Shown here piece by piece: positions 32,805 to 41,251 of a DNA stretch of 64,000 nucleotides (the first letter of the stretch is position 1; the number at the start of each line of letters is the position of its first letter). A model generated the notes under the pieces. It saw only the letters and a program-made list of their open reading frames with translations, was not told where the DNA came from and did no database searches. Source of the stretch: Agromyces mediolanus (lineage in GTDB: Bacteria; Actinomycetota; Actinomycetes; Actinomycetales; Microbacteriaceae); assembly GCF_014648575.1 (NCBI RefSeq), contig NZ_BMRJ01000001.1:762295-826294 (forward strand), in the 5' to 3' direction. The position numbers were made by a program, and so were the translations under genes.

Positions 32805-34580
32805 TCATTCCTCGGAGATCTCCCAGCTCTGCACGTCGTCCATCACCCACGGATCGAAGACGCCCTCCACGACGGAGACCGTCCGCGGGGTGTCGGGGCC
32901 GAAGGCGTCGCCGTCGCAGGGCGTGACCCGGAGCACGTACAGGCCGTAGTTCCAGAAGCGGAGCACCCGCTGCGCCGAGCCCGTGCCGTCGAGCGCGACC
33001 TGCGCCGACTGGCCGGTGTCCGAGTCGATGCAGACGGTGCCGCCCGGTGCACCGCGGAGGGTGAAGCGGAGGCCGTCTCCCATGCCGTCGCCCAGGGTGA
33101 TCGGCTGGTACTCGGAGAGGCCGTCGATCCCCAGCGGCTCGATGGTGAACTCCGCGATCGCGGGCGTCGAGGCGACGCCGTCGGCGACCGTCCACACCCG
33201 CGCGAGGTGCGTGCCCGCGGCCAGGGGCACGGTGCGCAGGTCGAACGTCCAGTCGCCCGCCTCGCTCGGCTCCGTCGTGTAGGTCAGCCCGTCCACCGCG
33301 ACGGCGATCACGGTCTCCGGCTGAGCCGTTCCGCTCAGCACGGGCGCGAGGAACGTCGACGAGGGCGCGGACACGACGACGCCGGGCGGCGGGGCGGCCG
33401 AACCGTCGTCGGGCGGAACCACCGTCCCCGGGGTCGCCGGCGTCGCGGGCGGCGGGCGCTCGGGAAGGCCGGCGTTCGGAGAGGCCGGGTCCCAGAAGAT
33501 GTCGATCGACTCGACCGGCGGCGTCTCGGGCCCGACGAGGGGCGGCGGGAGCTCGATGGGCAGCTGCGACGACTCCCTCGGCGGTGCGACGGGACCGGTC
33601 GGAGCAGCGACCTCCTCGCGGGGCTGGGCCGGACCGGGCAGCGCTTCGACCCTGGGGATCCACGGGTCGAGGAGACCGGGCACCAGACCCGTGACGAGCG
33701 CCCCGGCGACGACGGCGGCGGACCCGGCGAGCGCGAGGCCGGCCGCCACGGCCGTCGCCGTTCCGCCGGCCAGTGACGTCGCCCCCGGGAGGACGACGCC
33801 CAGCGCGCCGAGCCCGCTGATCGAGACGACCGTCTTCCGCCCCGCGCGGTACGCGGATCGCAGCTCGAGCTCGACGGCGCGGCAGCGCTCGCAGGCCTCG
33901 AGGTGGCGGATGACGCGGTCGGCGGTGTGCGCCCCCGCTCCCACGATCAGGGCGGGGAGGGCGTGCGCGACGTGGCCGGTGTCGTCGCGAAGCTCCTCCG
34001 GGATCTGGTGGTGCAACCACTGCACCCGGAGCCCCTGTCGGGCCCGGCCGTGGAGCGCCGAGAGCGCATTGGGACGGATGCCGAGCTCGGCGGCGACCTC
34101 CGCGCGCCTCGCGTTCTCGATCTCGGTGAGCCAGAGCACCCGCTGCCACCGGTTCGGGAGCGAACGGAATGCGCTGAGCAGGAGCGCGCCGTCGTACTCG
34201 CGTTCCAACGACCGCAGGCCGGACTCCTCCACCGTGTCGTCGACGTCCGGGGTGGCGACGAACTGCGCGTCCGTGCGATGCCACCGCGCGGCCGTGTTCC
34301 GCATGATCGTGAAGAGATAGGCGCGGAAGGAGCTGACGGGTCCGCCGCCGCGCACTCGGACCTGGTCGTAGATCGCGAGGAACGCCTCCGAGACGAGGTC
34401 GTCGGCGTGCAGCGGCGCGATGCGCCGGGCGGCGCGGCGGGCGGCGTCGACATGCCTGACCCACAGCGCCTCGTACGCCGCGTCGTCGCCATCGCGCAGC
34501 GCGGCGAGCAGGTCCTCGTCGCTCAGGACCGGATCCCGCGGGGAGGCCGTGCCGGACGAGGCAGCGATGGGCTGCGACAC
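32805..34580 (-). CDS. Membrane-tethered ECF sigma factor fused to a zinc anti-sigma-like domain and an external domain
   Basis: A 591-residue single polypeptide. Residues 25-100 form sigma region 2 (HADDLVSEAFLAIYDQVR; SFRAYLFTIMRN), and residues 130-188 form region 4 (WLTEIENARRAEVAAELGIR). Residues 215-235 carry the anti-sigma zinc motif H226-x3-C230-x2-C233. One or two membrane spans lie at about 251-303. A Pro-rich linker and an Ig-like external domain (residues about 400-591, SAPSSTFLAPVLSGTAQPET) follow. ECF groups with such C-terminal extensions are known in actinobacteria. The GTG start is supported by TAGCAT six bases upstream. Release would require proteolysis or a conformational change. 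Confidence 0.88.
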   Translation of the reverse strand: MSQPIAASSGTASPRDPVLSDEDLLAALRDGDDAAYEALWVRHVDAARRAARRIAPLHADDLVSEAFLAIYDQVRVRGGGPVSSFRAYLFTIMRNTAARWHRTDAQFVATPDVDDTVEESGLRSLEREYDGALLLSAFRSLPNRWQRVLWLTEIENARRAEVAAELGIRPNALSALHGRARQGLRVQWLHHQIPEELRDDTGHVAHALPALIVGAGAHTADRVIRHLEACERCRAVELELRSAYRAGRKTVVSISGLGALGVVLPGATSLAGGTATAVAAGLALAGSAAVVAGALVTGLVPGLLDPWIPRVEALPGPAQPREEVAAPTGPVAPPRESSQLPIELPPPLVGPETPPVESIDIFWDPASPNAGLPERPPPATPATPGTVVPPDDGSAAPPPGVVVSAPSSTFLAPVLSGTAQPETVIAVAVDGLTYTTEPSEAGDWTFDLRTVPLAAGTHLARVWTVADGVASTPAIAEFTIEPLGIDGLSEYQPITLGDGMGDGLRFTLRGAPGGTVCIDSDTGQSAQVALDGTGSAQRVLRFWNYGLYVLRVTPCDGDAFGPDTPRTVSVVEGVFDPWVMDDVQSWEISEE

Positions 34581-34586
34581 CCGAGC

Positions 34587-34592
34587 ATGCTA
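34587..34592 (-). promoter_or_regulatory. -10 box TAGCAT of the leaderless sigma-fusion gene
   Basis: On the minus strand TAGCAT is six bases before the GTG at 34580, the spacing of leaderless starts, and this decides the start. Confidence 0.55.
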
Positions 34593-34641
34593 TCCAGCCG
34601 ATCACCTCCATTTTCGGGCGAACGCCTGATCAGGCCCAGAT

Positions 34642-34658
34642 GACCCCCGTTGGGGGTC
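34642..34658. promoter_or_regulatory. GACCCCC/GGGGGTC palindrome between the sigma-fusion and LuxR genes
   Basis: Two 7-bp arms around GTT, about 65 bases upstream of the sigma-fusion start. The right arm continues as GGGGGTCGATTCC, close to GGGGGTCGTTCC at 30723-30734. Confidence 0.5.
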
Positions 34659-34767
34659 GATTCCGTCGGTGTCGCGTCACTTCGGCGCGCGTTCCGACCC
34701 TCGTGGGGTGAGGACGTCGCAGCGGCGGACTCGCCGCCCTTCCGGGCGGATCCCGCGGGGAGGCGAT

Positions 34768-35505
34768 GTGAGGCGAGACGGGCTGGGCTCGGCACCGCGG
34801 CTGCGGCGTGCGGCGGTCGTGGAGGAATCCGTCCTGCAGCGGAGCTACGCGGCGCAGCTGCTGGCCGCCGCCGGCATGGACGTGGTGCTGGCGTGCGGGA
34901 CGTTCCAGGAGTTCATGCGCTGGCTGCCGCAGTCCGAGCCGGCGTCCCGGCCCGAGCTCCTGGTCGTCGATCTCGCCCGCGACGTGCACTCACGGCGGCG
35001 GTTCGAGGCGGTGGCCGCACTCCGAGCGGCCGGGATCCGCGTGCTGGCGCTCTCGCCGATGCGGTCGCGCGCGACCGCCCGCTACCTGCTCGATCTCCAG
35101 GTCGAGGCGATCGTGTCGACGAGCGACAGTGTGGAGGAGTTCCTCGCCGCCGTCGAGGCCGTGCGCGCGGGTGGAACGGCGATCGCTCCTGTGGCGAGCG
35201 CGGCGATCCACGGACTGGAGTCGGCGCCCCGCCTGAGCGCGCAGGAGGAGCGGACGCTCGCGCTGTACGCGACGGGCCTGACGATCCTGCAGGTGGCCGA
35301 GCAGATCGGCGTGCGGCCGGACACCGCCCGCAAGTATCTCAAGCGGGTGCGCGCCAAGTACGCGGCGGCCGGGCGGCCCGCGCGCACCAAGCTGGAGCTC
35401 GCGCAGATCGCCTGGGCCGAGGGGTACGCGACGCTCGGTCGCGGCGCACCGGCCGGGCGGACGGATGCCGCGTCCGCCCCCGCGGATGCCGCATCGGAGG
35501 CGTAG
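34768..35505 (+). CDS. LuxR/NarL-type regulator with a receiver-like N-terminal domain
   Basis: A 245-residue protein. Residues about 10-130 have a response-regulator-like alternation (LRRAAVVEESVLQRSYAAQL; PELLVVDLARDV), with an acidic pair and a central Asp, but the conserved Thr and Lys are not clear, so phosphorylation is uncertain. Residues 150-215 form a LuxR-type HTH (LSAQEERTLALYATGLTILQ; RPDTARKYLKRVRAKYA). No histidine kinase gene is adjacent. The GTG at 34768 is chosen for its GGGGAGG. It diverges from the sigma-fusion gene and may control the local surface genes. Confidence 0.78.
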   Translation: MRRDGLGSAPRLRRAAVVEESVLQRSYAAQLLAAAGMDVVLACGTFQEFMRWLPQSEPASRPELLVVDLARDVHSRRRFEAVAALRAAGIRVLALSPMRSRATARYLLDLQVEAIVSTSDSVEEFLAAVEAVRAGGTAIAPVASAAIHGLESAPRLSAQEERTLALYATGLTILQVAEQIGVRPDTARKYLKRVRAKYAAAGRPARTKLELAQIAWAEGYATLGRGAPAGRTDAASAPADAASEA

Positions 35506-35566
35506 CTCCGAGCCGGTCGTGCGATTGGGGCTTGACGCCGCACTTTCATTTTACAAGTATGTGCCC

Positions 35567-35971
35567 ATGAGCCTCTTCATCAGCTGTCCCGTCGCGGACG
35601 TCGAGCGCGCGACCGCCTTCTACACCGCCCTCGGGTGGGTCCTCAACACCGAGATGTCGGATCACAACGTGTCCTGCTTCGCCATCGCCCCCGAGCAGTA
35701 CGTCATGCTCTCCAGCCGCGAGATGTACGCCAGCGTCGGCGGCACCGAGGAGCTGATCGGCGGCCCCGACACCCCCTCGAAGGTCACCGTCTCCTTCGAC
35801 CTCCCCAGCCGCGAAGCGGTCGACGAGCTCGTCGAACGGGCGCGCGCCGCCGGCGGTCGCATCGGCGACATCGACGACTACCCCTTCATGTACCAGCGCC
35901 AGTTCGACGACCCCGACGGCTACCACTACTCGCCGTTCTGGATGAAGCCGGACGCCGATCCGACCGCGTGA
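35567..35971 (+). CDS. VOC-family (glyoxalase/bleomycin-resistance fold) protein
   Basis: A 134-residue protein with the paired beta-alpha-beta-beta-beta units of the vicinal oxygen chelate fold (FISCPVADVERATAFYTALGW; YQRQFDDPDGYHYSPFWMKP). Such small PhnB/glyoxalase-like proteins may be metal enzymes or binding proteins; the activity cannot be assigned. The stop overlaps the GTG of the HxlR gene (GTGA). TTGACG (35532-35537) and AAGTAT with 17-base spacing form a plausible promoter, and an ACTT/AAGT repeat overlaps it. Confidence 0.85.
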   Translation: MSLFISCPVADVERATAFYTALGWVLNTEMSDHNVSCFAIAPEQYVMLSSREMYASVGGTEELIGGPDTPSKVTVSFDLPSREAVDELVERARAAGGRIGDIDDYPFMYQRQFDDPDGYHYSPFWMKPDADPTA

Positions 35972-36249
35972 GCGACCTCGCCGCCGCCCTCGACGTCGTC
36001 GGATCCCGCTGGGCGCTCCGCATCGTCGAGCAGCTGCTCGACGGCCCGCAGCGCTACGGCGACCTGCAGCGCGAGCTCGGGGCGCCCACCAACATGCTCG
36101 CGATGCGCCTGCGCGAGCTCGAGGAGGCCGGCTTGCTGTACCGCCTGCCCCTCAAGCACAACACCCGGGCCTACGCGCTGACCGAGCGCGGCCTCGCCCT
36201 TCGCGACGCGATCACCGCGCTCGGGCGCTGGGGCGCCGAGCAGGCCTAG
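35968..36249 (+). CDS. HxlR-type winged-helix regulator
   Basis: A 93-residue DNA-binding protein. Its signature is DVVGSRWALRIVEQLLDGPQ and RYGDLQRELGAPTNMLAMRL followed by a wing, matching HxlR/MarR-like regulators that respond to electrophiles or redox stress. It lacks the N-terminal Cys used by some HxlR members. The GTG overlaps the VOC gene stop, so the two form an operon that it probably autoregulates. Confidence 0.87.
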   Translation: MSDLAAALDVVGSRWALRIVEQLLDGPQRYGDLQRELGAPTNMLAMRLRELEEAGLLYRLPLKHNTRAYALTERGLALRDAITALGRWGAEQA

Positions 36250-36374
36250 CTCGACCCCCGACGGCATCGAGTCGACGGCTCACGAAACTCTCAGGACCGT
36301 CGGAAACCCCCTGAGGTACGCTGTGGGGTATTCGTGTTGCCGCCGAGTCCGACGGATCAAGGGAGGTGCGTCGC

Positions 36375-36818
36375 GTGCTGAACCTGACTCGTTCACTGTC
36401 GATGCGTCGCCTCCGACTCCTGCGGAACACCCTGCTGAGCGCGCTCGGCATGGCCGCGATCGTGATGGGGCTGCTGGCCATGCACTCGTCCGGTGCCGAG
36501 CACGGCGGCCTCCCCGGCTCCGCAGTCGTGAGCTCCGCTTCCGTCGATGCCGCCCAGTCGCCTGCAGTGCAGGCAGCGGCCTCGAGCGGTGCGCACTGCG
36601 ACGGTGACTGCTGGCACGACCTCATGGGTTGCGCCCTCGCGGTCATGGGTTGCGCGATGCTCCTGGGCGTCGCCGTGTCGCTGCTGTTCGCGCACCGCCC
36701 CGGCTTCTTCCGGTCGCTCCTCGACGCCGGCGGCCGTGCCGGGATCCGACTCCGCGGCCTCCTCCCGCCATCCGCGCCGCGCCCGGACCTCGTCATCCTC
36801 TCCATCAGTCGCACCTGA
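36375..36818 (+). CDS. DUF6153-like membrane protein at the head of the copper/lipoprotein module
   Basis: A 147-residue protein with an N-terminal span (NTLLSALGMAAIVMGLLAM), a Cys/His-bearing loop (GAHCDGDCWHDLMGC) and a second span. It resembles DUF6153 proteins found in actinobacterial metal-resistance islands. The GTG at 36375 is nine bases after AGGGAGG; an earlier GTG lies too close to that site. TACGCT (36317-36322) is a likely -10 box. The Cys/His loop suggests metal sensing or binding, but this is inference. Confidence 0.72.
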   Translation: MLNLTRSLSMRRLRLLRNTLLSALGMAAIVMGLLAMHSSGAEHGGLPGSAVVSSASVDAAQSPAVQAAASSGAHCDGDCWHDLMGCALAVMGCAMLLGVAVSLLFAHRPGFFRSLLDAGGRAGIRLRGLLPPSAPRPDLVILSISRT

Positions 36819-37050
36819 ACCCGGCCGCCCCACCACCGCGGCCCCTGCGACCGCGCTCGCCCCAACTGGCCTGACCTGTGGCGCGCCATGCCGGCGTGGA
36901 CCCGGAGCAGCCCACCGCACTGAGTCGACCGAACTGAGTTCACCGCACTGAGCCCCGGCGCGGTCCGCTGCCAGCTGCGGAGCCGTCACCCCAGCCCCGA
37001 GATCTCAAGGACCTTCTTCATGCCTCCCCTCTCCCCCATTCCGGCGTGCC

Positions 37051-37830
37051 ATGACTGAGCCGCCCCTGACCCGCCGCGCCCTCCGCGAGGCCGAACGTTC
37101 CCGACCGCGTCGACACCGCGCCTCCCCGGCGCCCCGAGCGGCGAGACGACGCCTCCTGCCGACCCTGGCACTCACCTCCGCGGCCCTGATGCTCGCGAGC
37201 ACCACCCTTCCCGCATTCTCGGCCGGCCCAGCCGGCGCAACGGCGACCCCCGCCACCGTCACCGCCGGCGAGGAGCCGCAGGACGTCATCGTCGGCCCGG
37301 AGGTCGCCCAACTCGACCTCCAGCGCGACAGCTACACGGCCGGCAAGGCCGCGACGAGCGGCGACTATGCGCAGACCGCGGCGACCTTCGTGAACTACTC
37401 CGGAGCGATCCAGTGGCCGTTCCTCACCGGGGTGCCGATCAGCACTGATTTCGGTCCGCGCATCCCGCCCTGCGCCGGCTGCTCCAGCTACCACAAGGGC
37501 ATCGACATGAACCCCGGCGACGGGTCCCCCATCCAGGCCATCGCCGCCGGCGTCGTCCGAGAGGTGTCGGCCTCCGACAACGGCGGACTCGGGGTGTACG
37601 CCGTCATCGATCACGTCGTCGACGGGCAGCTGGTCAGCAGCGTCTACGCGCACATGCGGGAGGGGAGTCTCGCCCTCTCCGTCGGCGAGACCGTCGCGGT
37701 CGGCGACCTCGTCGGCAAGGTCGGCAACACCGGCCAGTCCACGGGGCCGCACCTGCACCTCGAGATCCTGCTCGACGGCACCACCCCCACCGACCCGGTC
37801 GAGTGGTTGTCGGAACGGGTCGTCCCGTGA
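37051..37830 (+). CDS. M23-family (LytM/NlpD-like) endopeptidase, short form
   Basis: A 259-residue exported protein. It has an Arg-rich N-terminus, a hydrophobic signal segment (about residues 35-60) and a C-terminal M23 domain with zinc-site motifs SYHKGIDMNP and the HLHLEI pair; the middle His occurs in SSVYAHMRE. It would cleave peptide cross-links in the wall or, if inactive, regulate such cleavage. It is coupled to the next M23 gene by GTGA, heading a tight run of genes ending in lnt. Its tie to copper is by context only. Confidence 0.87.
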   Translation: MTEPPLTRRALREAERSRPRRHRASPAPRAARRRLLPTLALTSAALMLASTTLPAFSAGPAGATATPATVTAGEEPQDVIVGPEVAQLDLQRDSYTAGKAATSGDYAQTAATFVNYSGAIQWPFLTGVPISTDFGPRIPPCAGCSSYHKGIDMNPGDGSPIQAIAAGVVREVSASDNGGLGVYAVIDHVVDGQLVSSVYAHMREGSLALSVGETVAVGDLVGKVGNTGQSTGPHLHLEILLDGTTPTDPVEWLSERVVP

Positions 37831-39041
37831 CGGGCACGCGCCCCGCCGTCGCCGCGATCGCGGCCGCGGCCGCCCTGAGCTTCGCGATCGTCGGCGGGGT
37901 CGCCCCGGCGGCGGCCGGCAGCGACTACCCCTCCTGGCAGGACGTGCAGAACGCCCGCGCGTCCGAGTCGGAGAAGCAGACGCAGGTCGCCGAGTTGCAG
38001 GCGCTGATCCGATCCCTCACCGCGGAGGCGCAGGCGGCGGAGGAACTCGCGACCCGCCGCGGCGACGAGTACGAGCAGGCGCAGGGCAAGTTCGACGAAG
38101 CCACCTACGCCGCGAACACCCTGCAGGCCGAGGCGGATGACGCGGCCGCCGATGCGGAGTCCTCCGGCCGGGCCGCGGGCCAGCTGGCCGCGATGATGGC
38201 CCGCACCGGCGCATCCGATCCGGCCCTGACGATGTTCCTCGATGCGAGCGTCGCCGACGACCTCCTCGGCCGGCTCGCATCGATGGACAAGCTCACCGAG
38301 CGCATCTCCCTCGTCTATGAGGCCGCGGACGCCAGCCGGAACACCGCCGAAGCCCTCACGGAGCAGGCGCGGCTCGCGCAGAACGCGCTCGGCGAACTCG
38401 CCGAGGCCGCCGAGTCTGCCCTCGCCGCCGCGATCACGGCACGCGAGGACGCCAATCGCACGCTCGCCGAGCGGCAGGCCAACGAGGCGACGATGCGGGC
38501 GCAGCTCGCGGTCCTCACCGAGAACCGCGAGGCCACCGAGGCCGACTACGAGAAGGGCGAGGCGGCCCGTCGCGCCGCCGAAGCCGCCCGCGGCGGCGGC
38601 GACGGCGGCCTGGATTCCGGGCAGCTCAGCGGCCAGGGGTGGGCGCTCCCCGTCTCCGGATGGATCAGCGACCCGTTCGGCCCTCGCCCCAACCGTCCGG
38701 TCGCGGGCGTCGGTGCGTTCCACTACGGCACGGATCTCGCCGCCGGCTGCGGTCGACCGGTGTACGCCGCGACCGGCGGAACCGTCGTCTACGCCGACTG
38801 GCTCGGCAGCTACGGCTTGTGGGTCCTCATCGACCACGGCAACGGGGTGCAGACCGGGTACGCGCACAACAGCGCCCTCCTCGTCTCCCCCGGCCAGTCG
38901 GTGCCCGCCGGCGCGAACATCGCCGAGGTCGGCACCACGGGCGCGTCCACCGGCTGCCACCTGCACTACGAGGTGCGAGTGGACGGCGCCCGGATCGACC
39001 CGCAACCGTTCATGAGCAACAGAGGAATCACCCTTGGCTAA
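37827..39041 (+). CDS. M23-family peptidase with a long coiled coil (EnvC/RipC-like layout)
   Basis: A 404-residue secreted protein. A signal peptide ends at AAAGS, residues about 40-255 form coiled coil rich in Ala/Glu (ESEKQTQVAELQALIRSLTA), then a Gly-rich hinge and an M23 domain with FHYGTDLAAG, TGYAHNSALL and CHLHYEV, so the zinc ligands are present. The coiled coil often inhibits or positions the peptidase. The GTG overlaps the upstream stop; it overlaps the next gene by 8 bp. Confidence 0.9.
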   Translation: MTGTRPAVAAIAAAAALSFAIVGGVAPAAAGSDYPSWQDVQNARASESEKQTQVAELQALIRSLTAEAQAAEELATRRGDEYEQAQGKFDEATYAANTLQAEADDAAADAESSGRAAGQLAAMMARTGASDPALTMFLDASVADDLLGRLASMDKLTERISLVYEAADASRNTAEALTEQARLAQNALGELAEAAESALAAAITAREDANRTLAERQANEATMRAQLAVLTENREATEADYEKGEAARRAAEAARGGGDGGLDSGQLSGQGWALPVSGWISDPFGPRPNRPVAGVGAFHYGTDLAAGCGRPVYAATGGTVVYADWLGSYGLWVLIDHGNGVQTGYAHNSALLVSPGQSVPAGANIAEVGTTGASTGCHLHYEVRVDGARIDPQPFMSNRGITLG

Positions 39042-39957
39042 GTCCGCCCCATTCATCACCACCGGCGCGGCGGTGCTCGCGCTTGCCCTGACCGGATGCG
39101 CCGCCGGAAGCCCGACGACGACCGTGCCGCAGGCCGCGCTCGGCCATGTGCACGGCCTGGGGTTCGACCCCGACTCCGGTGGAACCTACGCCGCCACGCA
39201 CAACGGCGTGTGGTTGCTCCCCACCGAGCAGCTCCCCGCTTCCTACCCGAGCCAAGAAGCGGCCTCGATCGGCGCCCCGCGGAAGGTCGGCGGCCACACC
39301 CAGGACACCATGGGGTTCACCGTCGCCGACGGCGGAGAGCTCTTCGCCTCCGGCCACCCCGGCCCGGACGATCAAGAGGACCTCGGCGATCCGCTCGGCC
39401 TCGTTCGCAGCACCGACCGCGCGAACAGCTGGGAGACGGTGTCGCTCGCCGACGTGGTCGACTTCCACGATCTCGACGCTGTTCCCCTCCCCGGTGGGGA
39501 GCTGCGCGTGTACGGGTACGACGCCACCGCCGGGGTCGTCCGGGTCAGCGACGACGGCGGCGCGAACTGGCAGCAGAACGCAGCCATCGAGCTCCGCGAC
39601 CTCGCCGCCGACGCCGCGAACCCCGACCGGGTGTACGCGACGACGTCGAACGGGTTCCTCGTCAGCGACGATCGGGGCGCGACCTTCGACCGGGTCAAGG
39701 GCGCCCCGCCGCTCTATCTCGTCGACCTCCTCGACGACGGGGGCGGGTTCGTCGGCGTCGACGTCACCGGTCAGCTCTGGAGCTCCGACAGCCGGAGCTG
39801 GGTGAAGCACGGCATGGTCGAAGGCACGCCCGAAGCGCTCACCTCCGTGACCGGCGACGACGGCGAGCACTGGATCCTCATCGCCGACGCCCGCGGCATC
39901 GTCGCGACCTCCGACTTTGGCGAGACGGTCACGGTGCTCACCACGAACGGCGGGTGA
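39034..39957 (+). CDS. F510_1955-type sialidase-like beta-propeller lipoprotein
   Basis: A 307-residue lipoprotein with lipobox LALTGC and the body of a BNR/sialidase-like propeller (GHVHGLGFDPDSGGTYAATH; LVRSTDRANSWETV; GFLVSDDRGATFDRV). Such proteins are annotated as F510_1955 glycosylhydrolases, but no catalytic set was confirmed. They recur in Gram-positive metal-resistance operons beside multicopper oxidases. The TTG start follows AGAGGA and overlaps the M23 gene by 8 bp. It is a natural client of the lgt and lnt genes downstream. Confidence 0.82.
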   Translation: MAKSAPFITTGAAVLALALTGCAAGSPTTTVPQAALGHVHGLGFDPDSGGTYAATHNGVWLLPTEQLPASYPSQEAASIGAPRKVGGHTQDTMGFTVADGGELFASGHPGPDDQEDLGDPLGLVRSTDRANSWETVSLADVVDFHDLDAVPLPGGELRVYGYDATAGVVRVSDDGGANWQQNAAIELRDLAADAANPDRVYATTSNGFLVSDDRGATFDRVKGAPPLYLVDLLDDGGGFVGVDVTGQLWSSDSRSWVKHGMVEGTPEALTSVTGDDGEHWILIADARGIVATSDFGETVTVLTTNGG

Positions 39958-39961
39958 CCCC

Positions 39962-40054
39962 GTGCGTTCAGCCGTACGCAAGTTCGCCCCAGCCGCTGTG
40001 GTGCCGGAACTGCCGCTCACCGGCCGCGCCCCGACCTTGACGGAGACGGATTGA
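39962..40054 (+). CDS. Short frame translationally coupled to lgt, 30 aa
   Basis: A GTG-initiated 30-codon frame (VRSAVRKFAPAAVVPELPLT and then GRAPTLTETD) fills the gap before lgt, and its TGA overlaps the lgt ATG (TGATG). The ribosome site is weak. It could be a leader peptide or a decayed gene end; no family is recognised. Confidence 0.35.
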   Translation: MRSAVRKFAPAAVVPELPLTGRAPTLTETD

Positions 40055-40941
40055 TGCTCGAACTCGCCAACGGGATCCCCAGCCCCGACCTCACCTCCTT
40101 CCAGCTCGGCCCGATCACCGTCCGCTTCTATGCGCTGTTCATCCTGACCGGCATCGTCCTCGCGGTCTGGCTCACCTCTCGTCGGCTCACCCGACGCGGC
40201 GGCGCGCCCGGCGTCGTCCTGGACATCACGCTGTGGGCCGTGCCGTTCGGCATCATCGGCGGCCGGTTTTACCACGTCATCACGCACCCCAGCGACTATT
40301 TCTTCCCCGGCGCCGATCTCTGGAAGACGCTGTACGTCTGGGAGGGTGGACTGGCGATCTTCGGCGCGGTGCTCCTCGGCGGGGTCGGCGCCTACCTCGG
40401 ATGCCGGCGCGCCAGGATCCGCTTCCTCTCCTTCGCCGACGCGCTCGCCCCGGGGCTGCTGCTCGCCCAGGCGGTCGGCCGGCTGGGAAACTACGTCAAT
40501 CAGGAGCTGTTCGGCACTCCGACCACGCTGCCCTGGGGCCTGCACATCGACCCGGCGTCGCCGGCGTTCCCCGAGGGCCTGCCCGACGGAACGCTCTTCC
40601 ATCCGCTGTTCCTCTACGAATTGCTCTGGAACCTCGCGGGTGCCGCCCTGATCCTGCTCCTGGACCGGAGGCTCTCGCTTCGATGGGGCAAGGCGCTCGG
40701 TCTCTACCTGATCGTCTACGGCACCGGCCGCGCGTGGTTCGAGTCCTTCCGGCTCGACCCCACCGAACTCCTCCTGCTGGGCATCAAGGTCAACCTCCTG
40801 ACCGCGCTCGTCGTCGCGCTCATCGGGGTTCTGCTCATCGTCGTGCAAACGCGTCGGCACCCTGAACCGGAGACCAGCGTGTACCTCCCGGGGCGCGAGC
40901 CCTCGGCCGGCGAGGCACCCGCTCAGCCTGGTTCGAGTTGA
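40054..40941 (+). CDS. lgt: Prolipoprotein diacylglyceryl transferase
   Basis: A 295-residue enzyme with about seven membrane spans. The signature VGRLGNYVNQELFG includes the invariant Arg, Asn and Glu, and HPLFLYELLWN carries the other conserved His-Pro/Tyr-Glu region. It moves diacylglycerol from phosphatidylglycerol to the lipobox Cys of preprolipoproteins. The ATG follows GGAG. Because it lies among lipoprotein genes and the housekeeping lgt of such genomes is normally elsewhere, it is probably a dedicated second copy, which the window cannot prove. Confidence 0.93.
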   Translation: MLELANGIPSPDLTSFQLGPITVRFYALFILTGIVLAVWLTSRRLTRRGGAPGVVLDITLWAVPFGIIGGRFYHVITHPSDYFFPGADLWKTLYVWEGGLAIFGAVLLGGVGAYLGCRRARIRFLSFADALAPGLLLAQAVGRLGNYVNQELFGTPTTLPWGLHIDPASPAFPEGLPDGTLFHPLFLYELLWNLAGAALILLLDRRLSLRWGKALGLYLIVYGTGRAWFESFRLDPTELLLLGIKVNLLTALVVALIGVLLIVVQTRRHPEPETSVYLPGREPSAGEAPAQPGSS

Positions 40942-40993
40942 CCGGGTCCACCGCTTCCACTCGTACTCGGATCTCACCACGCAAAGGAGCATC

Positions 40994-41251
40994 ATGACCC
41001 CTCGCACCCCCGCTCCGCCGGGAAGCCCCGAAGACGCCCAGCGCAGGTACCGGCGCCGGCAACGATTCCTCCGCATCGGTCAGGCGGTGATGGCGCTGGG
41101 CTTCCTCGTCGCCCTGATCCACTGGCTGGCCCATCTGGAGGCCTTCGGGCCGGCCCAGCCCGAAGGCTGGATCGACCTGGTCGCTGGCTACCCGATGGGG
41201 GCGCTCCTCCTCGTCGCGGGCGCGATCCTCGCCAGCCGGAAGACGACATGA
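40994..41251 (+). CDS. Small two-span membrane protein before the multicopper oxidase
   Basis: An 85-residue protein with a basic N-terminus (RRYRRRQRFLRIG) and two hydrophobic spans (QAVMALGFLVALIHWLAHL; YPMGALLLVAGAILAS). AAAGGAG precedes the ATG. Its stop overlaps the multicopper oxidase ATG (ATGA). The function is unknown; context suggests copper-oxidase assembly or anchoring. Confidence 0.7.
   Translation: MTPRTPAPPGSPEDAQRRYRRRQRFLRIGQAVMALGFLVALIHWLAHLEAFGPAQPEGWIDLVAGYPMGALLLVAGAILASRKTT

Noticed and set aside
34669-34767. Upstream ATG start for the LuxR-type regulator
   Set aside because: The added residues are Arg-rich and low in conservation features and lack a ribosome site, while GGGGAGG directly precedes the GTG at 34768.
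36290-36330. CsoR operator before the DUF6153-like gene
   Set aside because: ACCCCC and GGGGT half-sites are present but too far apart for the CsoR pattern; only the TACGCT -10 box is retained as part of that gene's note.
36907-36954. Three imperfect ACCGCACTGAG units before the M23 genes
   Set aside because: The units are short and diverged; spacing and context gave no clear function, so they are not listed as a repeat feature.
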